38,751 nucleotides of DNA from an uncultured Pseudomonadales bacterium. GTDB lineage: Bacteria > Pseudomonadota > Gammaproteobacteria > Pseudomonadales > Pseudohongiellaceae. The translations under genes were made by a program, and so were the position numbers. The stretch spans positions 1-38,751 of the forward strand of contig CALKNV010000062.1 of assembly GCA_938091935.1 (NCBI GenBank). Reading direction: 5' to 3'. Under the pieces are notes generated by a model. The model did no database searches and was not told where the DNA came from. It saw only the letters and a list, made by a program, of their open reading frames with translations. This document shows positions 8,027 through 16,748 of the stretch, piece by piece (positions within the stretch are counted from its first letter, which is position 1; each line of letters begins with the position of its first letter).

Positions 8027-8457
8027 AGTTACTCTCCATAACTGCTAAATGCTAGGTAATGTTTCCCGAAAGGCTAGTGTGTCCGAGAGATAAATAAGCC
8101 GGGCCGTTTCGCTATGATTCGAGCAGCGAGTGCGCATACAGATTCTCTCAAGGGCACAACGCTATTTTTAGGCTGCTGGCACCGTAGCTGCCTGAACAAA
8201 GCGTGAAGAAAACCCCCAGAAAAGCTGAATACCAGCCATAAGGGCACTCAATCGCTGGTTAAGTAGAATTTTGAAACAGATTGGGCAGATTGACAGATGG
8301 GCCCGCACAGTGATCGAGTCGACACCCATACGCTAGAACTGCACGGCGATTCTTTGCAAATGCCAATGTGAACTCTGTTCTTGCGCGCTCGGTTAAGTTG
8401 CCGAGCAGCAGCATGAGCTCTGCGTGAGCGCGTAGCTTGGTTTCAAGTATCTGGTGG
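8027..8457. other. 430-base gap, possible sigma-factor-like gene remnant on the minus strand
   Basis: No intact gene is seen between the UrcA-like gene and the end of the large hydrolase gene. On the minus strand a frame is open from inside the hydrolase gene down to a TAA near 8265. It reads RAHAELMLLLGNLTERA, then RTEFTLAFAKNRRAVL. That resembles the helical C-terminal tail (RAELLxRLGRxxEARxxYxxAL) of DUF6596-type ECF sigma factors. It has no start codon of its own and no sigma core, so at most it is a remnant. Confidence 0.3.
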
Positions 8458-10791
8458 TTAGGGTGTAGCGGGTGCGACCGATATCTGGTCTAGAATAATG
8501 GCGCCTTTTGGTGAATTGTCGAACACGAAGCTGACACGACTCACTGCGCGACTATCGAATGGACCGGAGTCAGCGGCAAACGCATCAAGTGGAAGTTCGA
8601 AGCGGCGGAACAGAATTTCGGCCGGTTCGGTGGAATCGAGAAAGCTTGCCCGTCTGGGAATAGCCTTGATTAAGGGATAGAGCACCGAATCATAGTCGAG
8701 CGCGAGTTGGGCACGGTTTCCAGATGCATCAGTGAGTTCTACGGTCCAATTCAAGGTCTTAATGGCATCTGAATCTTCTTCACTTTCTTTGGATGGCGAT
8801 GCATTGCCAGATGAGGTTCTGTTGTTTAAGTCTTCATTTTCCAAGTCTTCGTCCCAGCCCGTGGGTTTGGTTGGCGTGTCGATGGTCGAGAGGGAGAGAA
8901 TAAGGGAGTCAGCAGTCACTGGCTGGCTCAAGTCGAAGCTAATGCTTGGGCTCGCATTGTTATCGAATTCTACCTGGTCGTCCCAGGCGACTACTACGGA
9001 GTAAGTATCAAACTCGTCGTTCTTAATTGCATTACCCCGTTCATACCATCGAGTGAGGTTGGTGGTGCTGACGCTGCCGCCTTCATCCAGGGTAGTAAGC
9101 TCCAGATCGTTCTCGAAGTCCACGATGACTCTTTCTTCTGAGTCTGCGAAATCGTTGATGAAGAACGTGTTGGGTAACCAGTCTTTGCCGTAGCGGGCAT
9201 CTTTGAACAGAGGAAGGTATTGCTTGCGATCCCAAAGTACGACTTCCATAAAGGCGCTGAAGTAGACCCGGGCTACGTCACGCTGGGCTTCTGGTGGCAT
9301 GATGCGCCCGAGATCCAGGGCCCATGAGCTAAAGGGGCCCGTGTCCAGGTTTTCCCATGTCGTATTGAACTGGCCGTGATTTGCACCCACCACATACAGG
9401 CTGGATCTGAAATTGTATTGATCGCCGGAGAAACTGACTCGGGAATACTGTGCCGCGCCTTCAAAGCTCTGTACATCTCCATCCATGTCACCATGAATTG
9501 TAAAATAGTTGACGTCGTTGATTGGCGTAGGGCGTTCGCGGGGTTCATATTGTCCGTAGACTGGCGCGATTGCGATAACCCCGCGCAGATTAAAATTGAA
9601 GTCAAACTCCACGCTAGCGTCATCCGGGTAGCGCGATAGGGAGTTGAATGCGGCCGCTATACCCACAGCCTCTCCCCCTCGTGAGTGACCAATTATTGCC
9701 AGCCGATCCAGATCGATCTTGTTTTCAAAGAAATGTCCCGCCTCACTATTCCAGTCGCGAAAGAGCGCCAGGTGCTCCAGAAGCAGCCAGCCCCGGGCAT
9801 CATTCTCTTCGCGCAAACCCGGTCGTCCAGCGGTTGGGATGATATAGGACGAGAACGAGGAGTTGATGTAGTTTTCATCAACTGACGCCAGGATGATGCC
9901 GCGGCTGGCGAAGAGTTCTCCCAGGTAGTCATAACCGGGATCTGAGTAGTCTTCCATACCGTGGTTGCCATGCACCACCAGCACAACTGGAAAGGGTCCT
10001 TCTCCTTCCGGGTACCAGACCCTGGCTTGCAGTGGTAGTTCAGTGGAATCGAAACCCCAGTAGCTGGTGCGTAGCCATCCGGTGACGCCTTCCCAATTAT
10101 CTATTAGCTTGCTGCCGTCTACGCGGCGAGAAATCAAGGTGACGTCCTCAGCAAATTCCGGTCGCCGCAAATCTTCTCCGCTGCCATAGGTGAGCGTGCT
10201 GACCTGATAGTCCCCTGGTAGTCCAGGATTTGGTAGAGCCAGGGTACGGTCCGCTAGAACATAATTGTCCAGCGCCGGATTGGCAGGCTCCTTTTCGCTG
10301 AATACAGCATATAGACTAATTGCGATGCCTAAAATGCCTGCGCCGAGAGACAGCAATGTTCCGATTTGTTCACGCGGTCTGAATTCCTGGCCTTGCAGTC
10401 CCGCTATACCGGCGCCGATTAGTGCAAAACAAAGCACGGCCAGAGAGCCGCCCACATAGCCCACCATGGACGGCCCAGGCATCACGGCCATTGTCAGCAT
10501 GGGAAGAACGAGTGCGGCTAAGAGGCGCAGACGGGGCTGTATCCGCGCAACCAGCAGGGCCAGGCCCAAAAGCAGCAAACCAAGCAACAAAGGTAAAAAC
10601 AGCCAGCTCAGATAGGCGGGCACTTTCTGCCAGGCGAAATTGGAGAGGATGCTGAAGTAGAAATAAAGCAGAGCGACACCAACACCAAGCGCTCCAATCC
10701 CTAGGCTGGCACCCCTAAGGTGGGCAGATGAGGGTGAAAAGAAGCTCCTGATGGGCTCAATTAGACGCGTGAGTTGGCGGGGCAATTTCAC
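8458..10791 (-). CDS. Membrane-anchored alpha/beta hydrolase, three-part architecture
   Basis: The 777-residue protein starts at a GTG with AGAGGA 8 bases upstream. Residues about 27-165 form five transmembrane helices. Residues about 250-500 are an alpha/beta hydrolase: oxyanion region VVHGNHG (273-279), nucleophile elbow GHSRGGE with Ser370, acid-loop HGDMDGDV (433-440), and GANHGQFN with His472. Residues about 540-777 form a beta-rich domain of unknown type. The hydrolase domain probably faces the periplasm. The GHSRGGE elbow resembles dienelactone-hydrolase and PET-hydrolase-like groups, so an ester or lactone substrate is plausible but not shown. The C-terminal domain may bind a polymer. 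Confidence 0.85.
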   Translation of the reverse strand: MKLPRQLTRLIEPIRSFFSPSSAHLRGASLGIGALGVGVALLYFYFSILSNFAWQKVPAYLSWLFLPLLLGLLLLGLALLVARIQPRLRLLAALVLPMLTMAVMPGPSMVGYVGGSLAVLCFALIGAGIAGLQGQEFRPREQIGTLLSLGAGILGIAISLYAVFSEKEPANPALDNYVLADRTLALPNPGLPGDYQVSTLTYGSGEDLRRPEFAEDVTLISRRVDGSKLIDNWEGVTGWLRTSYWGFDSTELPLQARVWYPEGEGPFPVVLVVHGNHGMEDYSDPGYDYLGELFASRGIILASVDENYINSSFSSYIIPTAGRPGLREENDARGWLLLEHLALFRDWNSEAGHFFENKIDLDRLAIIGHSRGGEAVGIAAAFNSLSRYPDDASVEFDFNFNLRGVIAIAPVYGQYEPRERPTPINDVNYFTIHGDMDGDVQSFEGAAQYSRVSFSGDQYNFRSSLYVVGANHGQFNTTWENLDTGPFSSWALDLGRIMPPEAQRDVARVYFSAFMEVVLWDRKQYLPLFKDARYGKDWLPNTFFINDFADSEERVIVDFENDLELTTLDEGGSVSTTNLTRWYERGNAIKNDEFDTYSVVVAWDDQVEFDNNASPSISFDLSQPVTADSLILSLSTIDTPTKPTGWDEDLENEDLNNRTSSGNASPSKESEEDSDAIKTLNWTVELTDASGNRAQLALDYDSVLYPLIKAIPRRASFLDSTEPAEILFRRFELPLDAFAADSGPFDSRAVSRVSFVFDNSPKGAIILDQISVAPATP

Positions 10792-10857
10792 TAGAAAAAT
10801 CCTCTTCGAATGATTGAGTATTTAAACCAGTCGTGTGCAATGAGCGCGGTATAAGCT

Positions 10858-11430
10858 CTAGCTGTTCCCGCCAACCTTGATGTCATTGGCAGTACTTTCT
10901 GCCGGAGCGTCCTTTCCTGGGCCGGCTGTGCGATGAACGTCAAAGACAGGAAAAGATAAAATCAGGCCAACCAGCATAGTCAGGCTTCCCCCCAGAACCA
11001 GAGACAGGGTCGCCATGTACCAGAACACCGGATTTGCCCCAGCTATGGTAAGTGCAGCGGTGAGTATACTCATTGTGCCGAGTGTGGAGACACTTATAGT
11101 CTGCCACCAGGAGTTCTTGTCATCTCTGAGTGTTAACGGAAGCAAATGTAAAAAACCTATGTAAAGAACAACGGTGCCTGAAGCCATAGAGAGCATGGCT
11201 GACCATCGCCAAAACTCATCAGGCCCAGAGTCAAGCTGGTACAGCGCTACTGGTAGCACGGAAATCACAATTAAATGCATACTGAATAACAGGATTGTTT
11301 TCAGTCGTATCGCAAGTAAGTTATGCGAGGTCCTGTCGCTCACTCTGACGATGACCGTGGCTATTGTAGTAAAGCCAGCCATTGCAATTGCAATCTCAGC
11401 GAAGCCAATGAGTACTGTTGCTGTGTCCAT
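10858..11430 (-). CDS. Integral membrane protein, unknown
   Basis: The product is 190 residues with about five hydrophobic helices (about 3-27, 43-66, 76-98, 110-130, 136-160) and a polar C-terminal tail rich in Ala, Gly and Asp. It begins at ATG 11430. It opens with LIGFAEIAIAMAGFTTIATV, a pattern seen in a group of uncharacterised proteobacterial membrane proteins. It could be translated together with the hydrolase gene, since both are on the minus strand about 66 bases apart. No function can be assigned. Confidence 0.72.
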   Translation of the reverse strand: MDTATVLIGFAEIAIAMAGFTTIATVIVRVSDRTSHNLLAIRLKTILLFSMHLIVISVLPVALYQLDSGPDEFWRWSAMLSMASGTVVLYIGFLHLLPLTLRDDKNSWWQTISVSTLGTMSILTAALTIAGANPVFWYMATLSLVLGGSLTMLVGLILSFPVFDVHRTAGPGKDAPAESTANDIKVGGNS

Positions 11431-11661
11431 AAAAAAATTCCAATGACGCTGATTTGCTTATTTATTTCATGTGCCCTTGATTCTGATGATGGGCTGTTTC
11501 AGTCCAGTCTAAGAGCTTCCAAACAGCAATGGAACAGCTATTTTGCGGTCAATCACTTAAACCTGCTGCTGGCATAAACTATCAGCCTGGCAGAAAAATT
11601 TGATAGCATGAGTTACCAGTTTGCTCCGGTTTTACGTTCCGGACGGCAATGAGGAAGACAC

Positions 11662-12666
11662 ATGACCAACACGAATCCTGGCGTGGTAGTGGCGGCGCTC
11701 TATCGCTTCGCGCGATTTCCTGATTTTGAAGCATTCAGACAGCCTTTACTCGAGGCAATGCTGGCTGCCGAGGTGCGCGGCTCTCTGCTGCTGGCGGCCG
11801 AGGGCATCAATGGCACGATCGCCGGAAGCCGGCAAAGTATCGATAAAGTACTGAATTTTTTACAACAGGACGAGCGCTTCGCGGGACTGGAAGCCAAAGA
11901 GTCTTATGTGAACGACAATCCGTTTTACCGCACAAAAGTGAAGCTCAAGAAGGAAATTGTCACCATGGGGGTGCAGGATATCGATCCCAATGAGATCGTT
12001 GGCACCTACGTTGATGCAGGCGATTGGAATGAACTGATTTCCAGGTCCGATGTGTTGTTGTTGGATACTCGCAACAAATACGAAGTGGAAATCGGCACCT
12101 TTGATGGGGCGGTGAATCCTGAGACTGACTCATTCCGAGAGTTTCCCGAGTATGTGGCGCGTCACCTTGATCCTGACAAGCATAAAAAAGTCGCCATGTT
12201 CTGCACCGGTGGCATTCGCTGCGAAAAATCTACCGCCTATTTACGCCAGCAGGGTTTTGATGAGGTTTATCATCTCAAGGGAGGAATTCTGAAATACCTT
12301 GAGCATGTGCCGGAATCAGAGAGTAAATGGCAGGGAGAGTGCTTCGTTTTTGACAATCGGGTTACGGTAAATCACAAGCTTGAGCAGGGTGCTTACGATC
12401 AGTGCCACGCCTGTCGCATGCCGATTACAGAGCAGGACAAGGAAAGTGAGCACTATCAGAAGGGCGTAAGCTGTCATCACTGTTACGATAAGCACACGCC
12501 TGATCAGATGAAGCGCTATGCCGAGCGCGAGCGACAGATCGAACTGGCAAAGCAGCGCGGTGAAACCCATATTGGCCAGCCGATGCAGGATACAATCGAA
12601 TCTCGTCGCAGGGAGAAGCTGAGTTTCAAGGCGTCGCAGCGAGAAGTGGAGCGCGGCAAAGGCTGA
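11662..12666 (+). CDS. trhO: tRNA uridine(34) hydroxylase (rhodanese family)
   Basis: This 334-residue protein matches TrhO (YceA), which hydroxylates uridine 34 of certain tRNAs using oxygen, giving ho5U on the way to cmo5U. The N-terminal ferredoxin-like domain has [12 protein letters not shown] (45-56). The rhodanese domain carries the catalytic loop CTGGIRCE with Cys181 and Cys187. The C-terminal part has four cysteines in two pairs (CHAC, CHHC), a probable zinc site. The length and the [11 protein letters not shown] tail agree with the family. GAGGAAG precedes the ATG by about six bases. Confidence 0.95.
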   Translation: MTNTNPGVVVAALYRFARFPDFEAFRQPLLEAMLAAEVRGSLLLAAEGINGTIAGSRQSIDKVLNFLQQDERFAGLEAKESYVNDNPFYRTKVKLKKEIVTMGVQDIDPNEIVGTYVDAGDWNELISRSDVLLLDTRNKYEVEIGTFDGAVNPETDSFREFPEYVARHLDPDKHKKVAMFCTGGIRCEKSTAYLRQQGFDEVYHLKGGILKYLEHVPESESKWQGECFVFDNRVTVNHKLEQGAYDQCHACRMPITEQDKESEHYQKGVSCHHCYDKHTPDQMKRYAERERQIELAKQRGETHIGQPMQDTIESRRREKLSFKASQREVERGKG

Positions 12667-12753
12667 GAGCAATAAGCTGCTGCGATTCCAGGCGAGAAAC
12701 ATCTCCTTGGCATTGATTAGCGATTGGTGCGAAGGAATGAAGGAGACTGCAAT

Positions 12754-13167
12754 TTGAACACGGAAGAGGAACCTATTTTGATGAGTCCTTATGGGGATTT
12801 TCTTGGCATCGAGCTCCAGGATATCTCGGCTGGATCGGCGATCTGTACGATTGAGCTGAAAGATCATCATCTCAATAACGGCGGTCGCGTGCATGGTGGC
12901 GTGCTCACGTCATTGGCGGATACTGCGGCGGGAGCTGCCGTCCGCGCAATCCGGCCGGAAGGTAAACTCTCGGCGACGACCGATCTAAGCATTTCGTTTA
13001 TACGACCGCCAACAGGGGAGAAGCTCGTGGCTCATGCTGAAGTCATCCATGCCGGCCGACAGTTATTCCGTACCGAGATAGTTATTCACTGCGAAGACAA
13101 ACTGGTGGCAAAGACCAACGCCACCTTTATGATAGTGACACCTTTCAAGAAAAGTGACACCGTTTAA
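12754..13167 (+). CDS. PaaI-type hotdog-fold thioesterase
   Basis: The product is a 137-residue hotdog thioesterase of the PaaI/YdiI group, which hydrolyses acyl-CoA thioesters in the cytoplasm. The signature NNGGRVHGGVLTSLADTAAGAAV contains the HGG motif and the catalytic acidic residue (Asp in LADT). The second half DLSISFIRPP and THATFMIV-like end are also typical. I set the start at TTG 12754 because AAGGAGA lies 7-8 bases upstream; ATG 12781 has no such site. The C-terminus ends in a short repeated motif that continues past the stop (see the repeat entry). It follows trhO by 87 bases. Confidence 0.88.
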   Translation: MNTEEEPILMSPYGDFLGIELQDISAGSAICTIELKDHHLNNGGRVHGGVLTSLADTAAGAAVRAIRPEGKLSATTDLSISFIRPPTGEKLVAHAEVIHAGRQLFRTEIVIHCEDKLVAKTNATFMIVTPFKKSDTV

Positions 13168-13203
13168 AAAAGAGACGCCGTTCAAAAAAAGTGGGATTCA
13201 GTG
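13144..13203 (+). repeat. Three imperfect copies of a 6-7-codon repeat across the thioesterase stop
   Basis: Three units follow each other in one reading frame: FKKSDTV (13144-13164), then TAA-KRDAV (13165-13182), then QKKWDSV (13183-13203), before AAA TAG. The second unit begins with the stop codon of the thioesterase. The unit length is 18-21 bases, so this looks like a local tandem duplication at the 3' end of the gene. Confidence 0.6.
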
Positions 13204-13406
13204 AAATAGGTTTAGTGTGAATTAGTTCACTATTAACGATCCCAAGACAAGCTTTACTCTGCTTGTGTAAACCTTTCCGGGTTTCGCGCGTATTAACTAT
13301 TAAGAACCGTGCTCATAACAGATCTTTCATGTAAGTTGTCAATACAGGTTATGAATAGTAAGAGGGGGCAATACCCTTCGAACATTTGAGTCAGGAGGCT
13401 CAGGCC

Positions 13407-14252
13407 ATGAGAATTTTTAGGATTAGAATACTGGCTACGATAGCAATGATTGGCTGGGCGCTCCCCGCGCTAGCGCAGCAACTGCCTGAGTTGACAGCTT
13501 CAACTGCCACTGGTGCGACCACAAGCGCGAAATTCTTCGGGGGAGTATCAGCGGACAATGGTGCGAGCTTCGGCAACAGTTTTGGTTTTGACACGCCGCT
13601 AGACATCACCGGGTCAATTCAGGTTGAAGAATCTCATGTCAATACCGTGGGGAATTTGTATATTGTTGCCCAGCTAGGCGAACAGCTCCTGTTTCGCGAT
13701 GCTGCTGGCAATTACCTGGAATGGGACATGAACCTGGCGACGCTGCAGGCGGCAAGCCCTGACAAAACCCTGGCATCCACTGAGCCGCTCACAGTTGTTG
13801 ATGATCTGCCATTGGGGCCAGCGGGCGCAGCGGGCCTAACTCTGAGTGTTTTTCTGGCCTACGATACCATTGCGGCTCCAGGCGAGCTGTTTTATAGCGG
13901 CGCACCCATTGCCGTTTCTATTGGTACGGCGCCGCCGGCAGAGCCAGCTAGCTTGACTATCTACTCACAATCGATCTCCGCTCAAATCATTCAGTCGCGC
14001 TGCGTGGTATGTCATGTGAGTGGAGGGGTCGCAGGCGGTACGCCGCTGCTCTACGTCAGGAGCACAACCGCTGATTTCTTAACCACAAATTACAACACCA
14101 TAGTCAATTACATTAAGAACGTTCCAAATGGCTCCAGCCTGATTCTTTCTAAACCACAGGGTCAGGCACACAGTGGCGGCGTGCAGCTACAAAGCGGTTC
14201 GACGGAGTTCCAAAATCTGAGTGATTTCGTCAATGCGGTGCTCGCTGAATAG
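13407..14252 (+). CDS. Secreted beta-rich protein with C-terminal CxxCH domain
   Basis: I start at ATG 13407, eight to nine bases after a perfect AGGAGG; this gives 281 residues. A signal peptide (1-24, ending ALAQ) leads to export. Residues about 40-175 are beta-rich with the motifs GNLYIVAQLG, NYLEWDMNL and LSVFLAYDT, a pattern seen in other exported gammaproteobacterial proteins. Residues about 190-281 contain CVVCH (Cys199, Cys202, His203), which fits a covalent heme c site, followed by KPQGQAHSGG, where a Met ligand is not obvious. It may be a small c-type cytochrome-like domain fused to an adhesive or binding domain. Function unknown. Confidence 0.78.
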   Translation: MRIFRIRILATIAMIGWALPALAQQLPELTASTATGATTSAKFFGGVSADNGASFGNSFGFDTPLDITGSIQVEESHVNTVGNLYIVAQLGEQLLFRDAAGNYLEWDMNLATLQAASPDKTLASTEPLTVVDDLPLGPAGAAGLTLSVFLAYDTIAAPGELFYSGAPIAVSIGTAPPAEPASLTIYSQSISAQIIQSRCVVCHVSGGVAGGTPLLYVRSTTADFLTTNYNTIVNYIKNVPNGSSLILSKPQGQAHSGGVQLQSGSTEFQNLSDFVNAVLAE

Positions 14253-14293
14253 CAAGTCTCTGCTGGTGTTTCCCACCTCTCACTTTCAAAAAC

Positions 14294-14327
14294 CGCTCTG
14301 CCCTGTTGTGTTAAACAGGGCAGAGCG
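14294..14327. terminator. Strong 14-bp hairpin downstream of the CxxCH gene
   Basis: CGCTCTGCCCTGTT (14294-14307) pairs perfectly with AACAGGGCAGAGCG (14314-14327) around a six-base loop. It lies about 40 bases after the stop at 14252. On the plus strand it is followed by TGATCTACTT rather than a T-run. On the minus strand it is followed by GGTTTTTG, so the better intrinsic-terminator signal points the other way. Confidence 0.6.
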
Positions 14328-14449
14328 TGATCTACTTAAAAGATTTCCCCGTCGCTATTCGTTAACATCCCCGGCGTAAGAATTGCCCCTTTCTTTCAGA
14401 CGCTTTGCTCTGAAGTAAAGTAGCTATTGAGGCTGCCAGCTCGACGAGC

Positions 14450-14938
14450 ATGAGGGCATTCCAAGTCTGCAAACAGTTGAAATCGCGGATCTTCTCCGGA
14501 CTAATGCCTAGAATAGAATCCTACTTTGACCCTTCTCTCGGCCTTACGCTCATCACTTTCTATGGACAGGTCTATCCCATGGATCTGGTTAAATGCATAG
14601 ACCATTATTACGCAGGCACTCGCAGTAACCTGGCACTGTTTGACTTTAGCGATGTGGATATGATCGGTACTGAACCCGCGATGCCGCGTCAGGTGTTTAA
14701 CCGTCCAGCTCGCTATTCACGTAAGGGAGACCGCAAGGCTTTCGTATTTCCCGGGCCTGTAAAGAGAGATCTACGACCGTTCCTGAAAGAGTATTGCCGT
14801 ATCGACGAGACCGAGTCCAATCTGGAGGTGTTTGACAGTTTGATTGACGCTCACCGATGGTTGCTGCAGGATCAAAAGGCACATCGCAAACAGGATGGAG
14901 CCGACGCAGCGTCTCCCCTGAAACAAGCTGCCCTCTGA
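14450..14938 (+). CDS. Hypothetical protein, STAS/SpoIIAA-like
   Basis: The product is 162 residues from ATG 14450; an internal ATG at 14504 (MPRIESYFDPSLGL) may be the true start, since the part before it reads poorly. From there the pattern of strand-helix-strand (LGLTLITFYGQV, MDLVKCIDHY, NLALFDFSDVDM) resembles STAS/SpoIIAA-like proteins that bind partners or lipids in the cytoplasm. The tail is charged and probably disordered. There is no signal peptide. The family is not certain, and neither neighbour suggests a role. Confidence 0.6.
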   Translation: MRAFQVCKQLKSRIFSGLMPRIESYFDPSLGLTLITFYGQVYPMDLVKCIDHYYAGTRSNLALFDFSDVDMIGTEPAMPRQVFNRPARYSRKGDRKAFVFPGPVKRDLRPFLKEYCRIDETESNLEVFDSLIDAHRWLLQDQKAHRKQDGADAASPLKQAAL

Positions 14939-15057
14939 TCAAGGCATCTGGTCGCTACTTTTTTATACTGTTATGCCGGGCTTGCTGAAGCGATGAAGTG
15001 ACAGGACTATCTTGCTATTCGGACGCAAGTCGATACTACCAATCTGGATTAAGTTAG

Positions 15058-15084
15058 GATCCGGGCTGGGCTTATAGCCGGATC
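15058..15084 (+). repeat. Hairpin in the leader of the zinc-ribbon gene
   Basis: GATCCGGGCT (15058-15067) pairs with AGCCGGATC (15076-15084) with one bulged G and an eight-base loop. It lies 54 bases before the ATG of the zinc-ribbon gene. No T-run follows it. It may be a leader structure or the end of an upstream transcript. Confidence 0.5.
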
Positions 15085-15138
15085 AGATTTGGATCATAGT
15101 CAGCGTTAAATCAAGGATTCGCTCTGGAGGACAGGATC

Positions 15139-15528
15139 ATGCAATGCCCTAAGTGCAATGGCGATCTGGAAACTAAAGAACACGAGCATATCAAGGTGCA
15201 GCGCTGTAGCAATTGCTACGGTTTGTTCTTTGAACCCTACATGTTGACCGAGACTCTTGCGGCATGAATGGCCGAGTCCTTCCTGGACGTGGGCGCTGCC
15301 TCACTGGGCCGCAAGTATGACAAAATTAACGACATTGACTGTCCAAACTGTAATGTCGCCATGGAGAAGATCGAGGATCTGGTGCCGAGCCACATCTGGA
15401 TGGAGGCCTGCCCCAGCTGCGAACGTGTCTTCCTGGACGCTGGTGAACTGACCGATCTCAAATACGAGACCTTCTCCGACAAGATTAAGTCCCTGTTAAA
15501 GGGCAAGCGCAAGCACACCGAGGCGTGA
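15139..15528 (+). pseudogene. Double zinc-ribbon (zf-TFIIB-like) protein, interrupted by one TGA
   Basis: ATG 15139 has CTGGAGG about 10 bases upstream. The first 42 codons encode a zinc ribbon with CPKC (3-6) and CSNC (23-26). A TGA follows at 15265-15267, then directly ATG and 86 more codons with a second ribbon (CPNC, CPSC) ending in FLDAGELTDLKYETF, as in zf-TFIIB (PF13453) proteins. All three parts are in one frame, so the gene is otherwise intact. In homologues as I recall them the interrupted position is in the linker and not a cysteine, possibly Trp. A nonsense change, an error, or restart at TGAATG giving two small proteins are all possible. The zinc-binding residues are unharmed. 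Confidence 0.7.
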
Positions 15529-15529
15529 G

Positions 15530-16057
15530 CTAGTCCCCGGGTTGTGGGATCGAGGTGGTTACCACCGGGCCTACGCCCATGATCTGCACGGTTACCGCTT
15601 CATCTTTCGCCATATCGTAATGATGCCCACCTGGCGGCTGGTAAATAAATGTTCCTTCAGGAACTGCGGTCATATTGTCGGGATCATAAACGTCTGATTC
15701 CGGGCCATAGGATGTATACCATGTTCCTTTTATCACAGTGATGTAGCGTGCTGTGCTGTGATAGTGCGGGCGGCTCCCGGTGCCCGGTGCAAAGGTGATG
15801 CGCATGACGTACATACCGGGTTTCGAAGGGTCGCCATAAATTAGCACGCTGCGCGAGCCCTCGGCGGGTTCCAGCACGTCAGGTGTGCCAATAACAAACC
15901 CTAGTTCATCTGGTTCTACGTCTTGTGCAGACACAGTTGCTATTACACCAGACAATAAGAGCCCAAAAGCCGCTAGCACGGCGGTGCGGGCAGCGGCGCG
16001 AGGCACTGGAAATCGGGACTTCGGTGAGTTTTGGAGCATGTGGGTAAGTGTGCGCAT
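15530..16057 (-). CDS. Secreted cupin-domain protein
   Basis: The start at 16057 is fixed by AAGGAG seven bases upstream, giving 175 residues. A long Arg-rich signal peptide runs to about residue 46 (VSAQ). The mature protein is a single cupin domain: FAPGTGSRPHYHSTARYITVIKG holds the first metal-binding histidines, and PGGHHYDMA the second motif. Such exported cupins often lack a known substrate; many bind a metal and sit next to oxidative or sugar pathways, which is not evident here. Its stop is next to the zinc-ribbon gene stop, so the two genes converge with one base between them. Confidence 0.85.
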   Translation of the reverse strand: MRTLTHMLQNSPKSRFPVPRAAARTAVLAAFGLLLSGVIATVSAQDVEPDELGFVIGTPDVLEPAEGSRSVLIYGDPSKPGMYVMRITFAPGTGSRPHYHSTARYITVIKGTWYTSYGPESDVYDPDNMTAVPEGTFIYQPPGGHHYDMAKDEAVTVQIMGVGPVVTTSIPQPGD

Positions 16058-16435
16058 TGTTATTCTCCTTGTGGCTGGCAAACCCTGACTGAATACTGCA
16101 ACCGGAACCACGCTAGACTAATTCACGCTGTGGTAAATGCCAAGTCGCCAATCCAGTAATACCCGGCTTCATCTGTGGAGAGAGAGTTGGTTAGCTGGGC
16201 CATTGGGGTTCTCAATCTGATCCTGGCTGATGATTGGCGCGTATGATATCTACTTTAGATATGCATCATTTAGCCCAATACTGCTGTCACTCAGACGCTG
16301 CGGCGTTAGCTGCGACTTCCAGGCCCGTTTAATCCAGCTATAGCTCGCTGAATTCGGGAAGGGTTGCGTTGTAGCTCCATGCAGTTGCGGGGTATTGTGA
16401 TAAGGACTATTGTTGTGAGGGGATGCTGCGATTTT

Positions 16436-16708
16436 ATGAAGAAACTTGCCATTATCACGGTGCTGGGAACAATTATTGCTGCTTGTGCCACGCCGCCAAC
16501 AAATTTTGCAGGAATGAGCGAAGCAGAGCTGCTGGCCTATAATCGAGATAAGCCGGTTATGGACCAGATATACTGCGAAGATCGCAAACAGCGAACCGGA
16601 TCCCATATTCGTCGGACCGAATGCAGGACCGTGGAAGATTGGGTGGAGCATAACTTTCGCACCCAACAGACAATCCAAACTATGGCGGTGGGTCGACCGT
16701 TTAACTAG
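16436..16708 (+). CDS. Small lipoprotein, copy 1 of a tandem family
   Basis: The ATG at 16436 gives 90 residues beginning with a lipoprotein signal (MKKLAIITVLGTIIAACATPP, lipobox IAAC, acylated Cys about 17). The mature part carries the family pattern MSEAELLAYNRDKPVMDQIYC, then TGSHIRRTEC and VEDWVEHNFRTQ. Two conserved cysteines can form a disulfide. It resembles a broader group of small proteobacterial proteins with a TGSHI-RxxC motif and unknown function. Two close paralogues follow directly. Confidence 0.78.
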   Translation: MKKLAIITVLGTIIAACATPPTNFAGMSEAELLAYNRDKPVMDQIYCEDRKQRTGSHIRRTECRTVEDWVEHNFRTQQTIQTMAVGRPFN

Positions 16709-16748
16709 TTCTTTCAAGCCGACAAACTGGAATCAATGGAGAGACAGC

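Noticed and set aside
12316..12894. 192-codon minus-strand open frame
   Set aside because: It runs opposite trhO and the thioesterase, both clearly real, and its product matches no family.
16250..16717. 155-codon minus-strand open frame
   Set aside because: It is antisense to the first lipoprotein gene, which has a lipobox and two paralogues.
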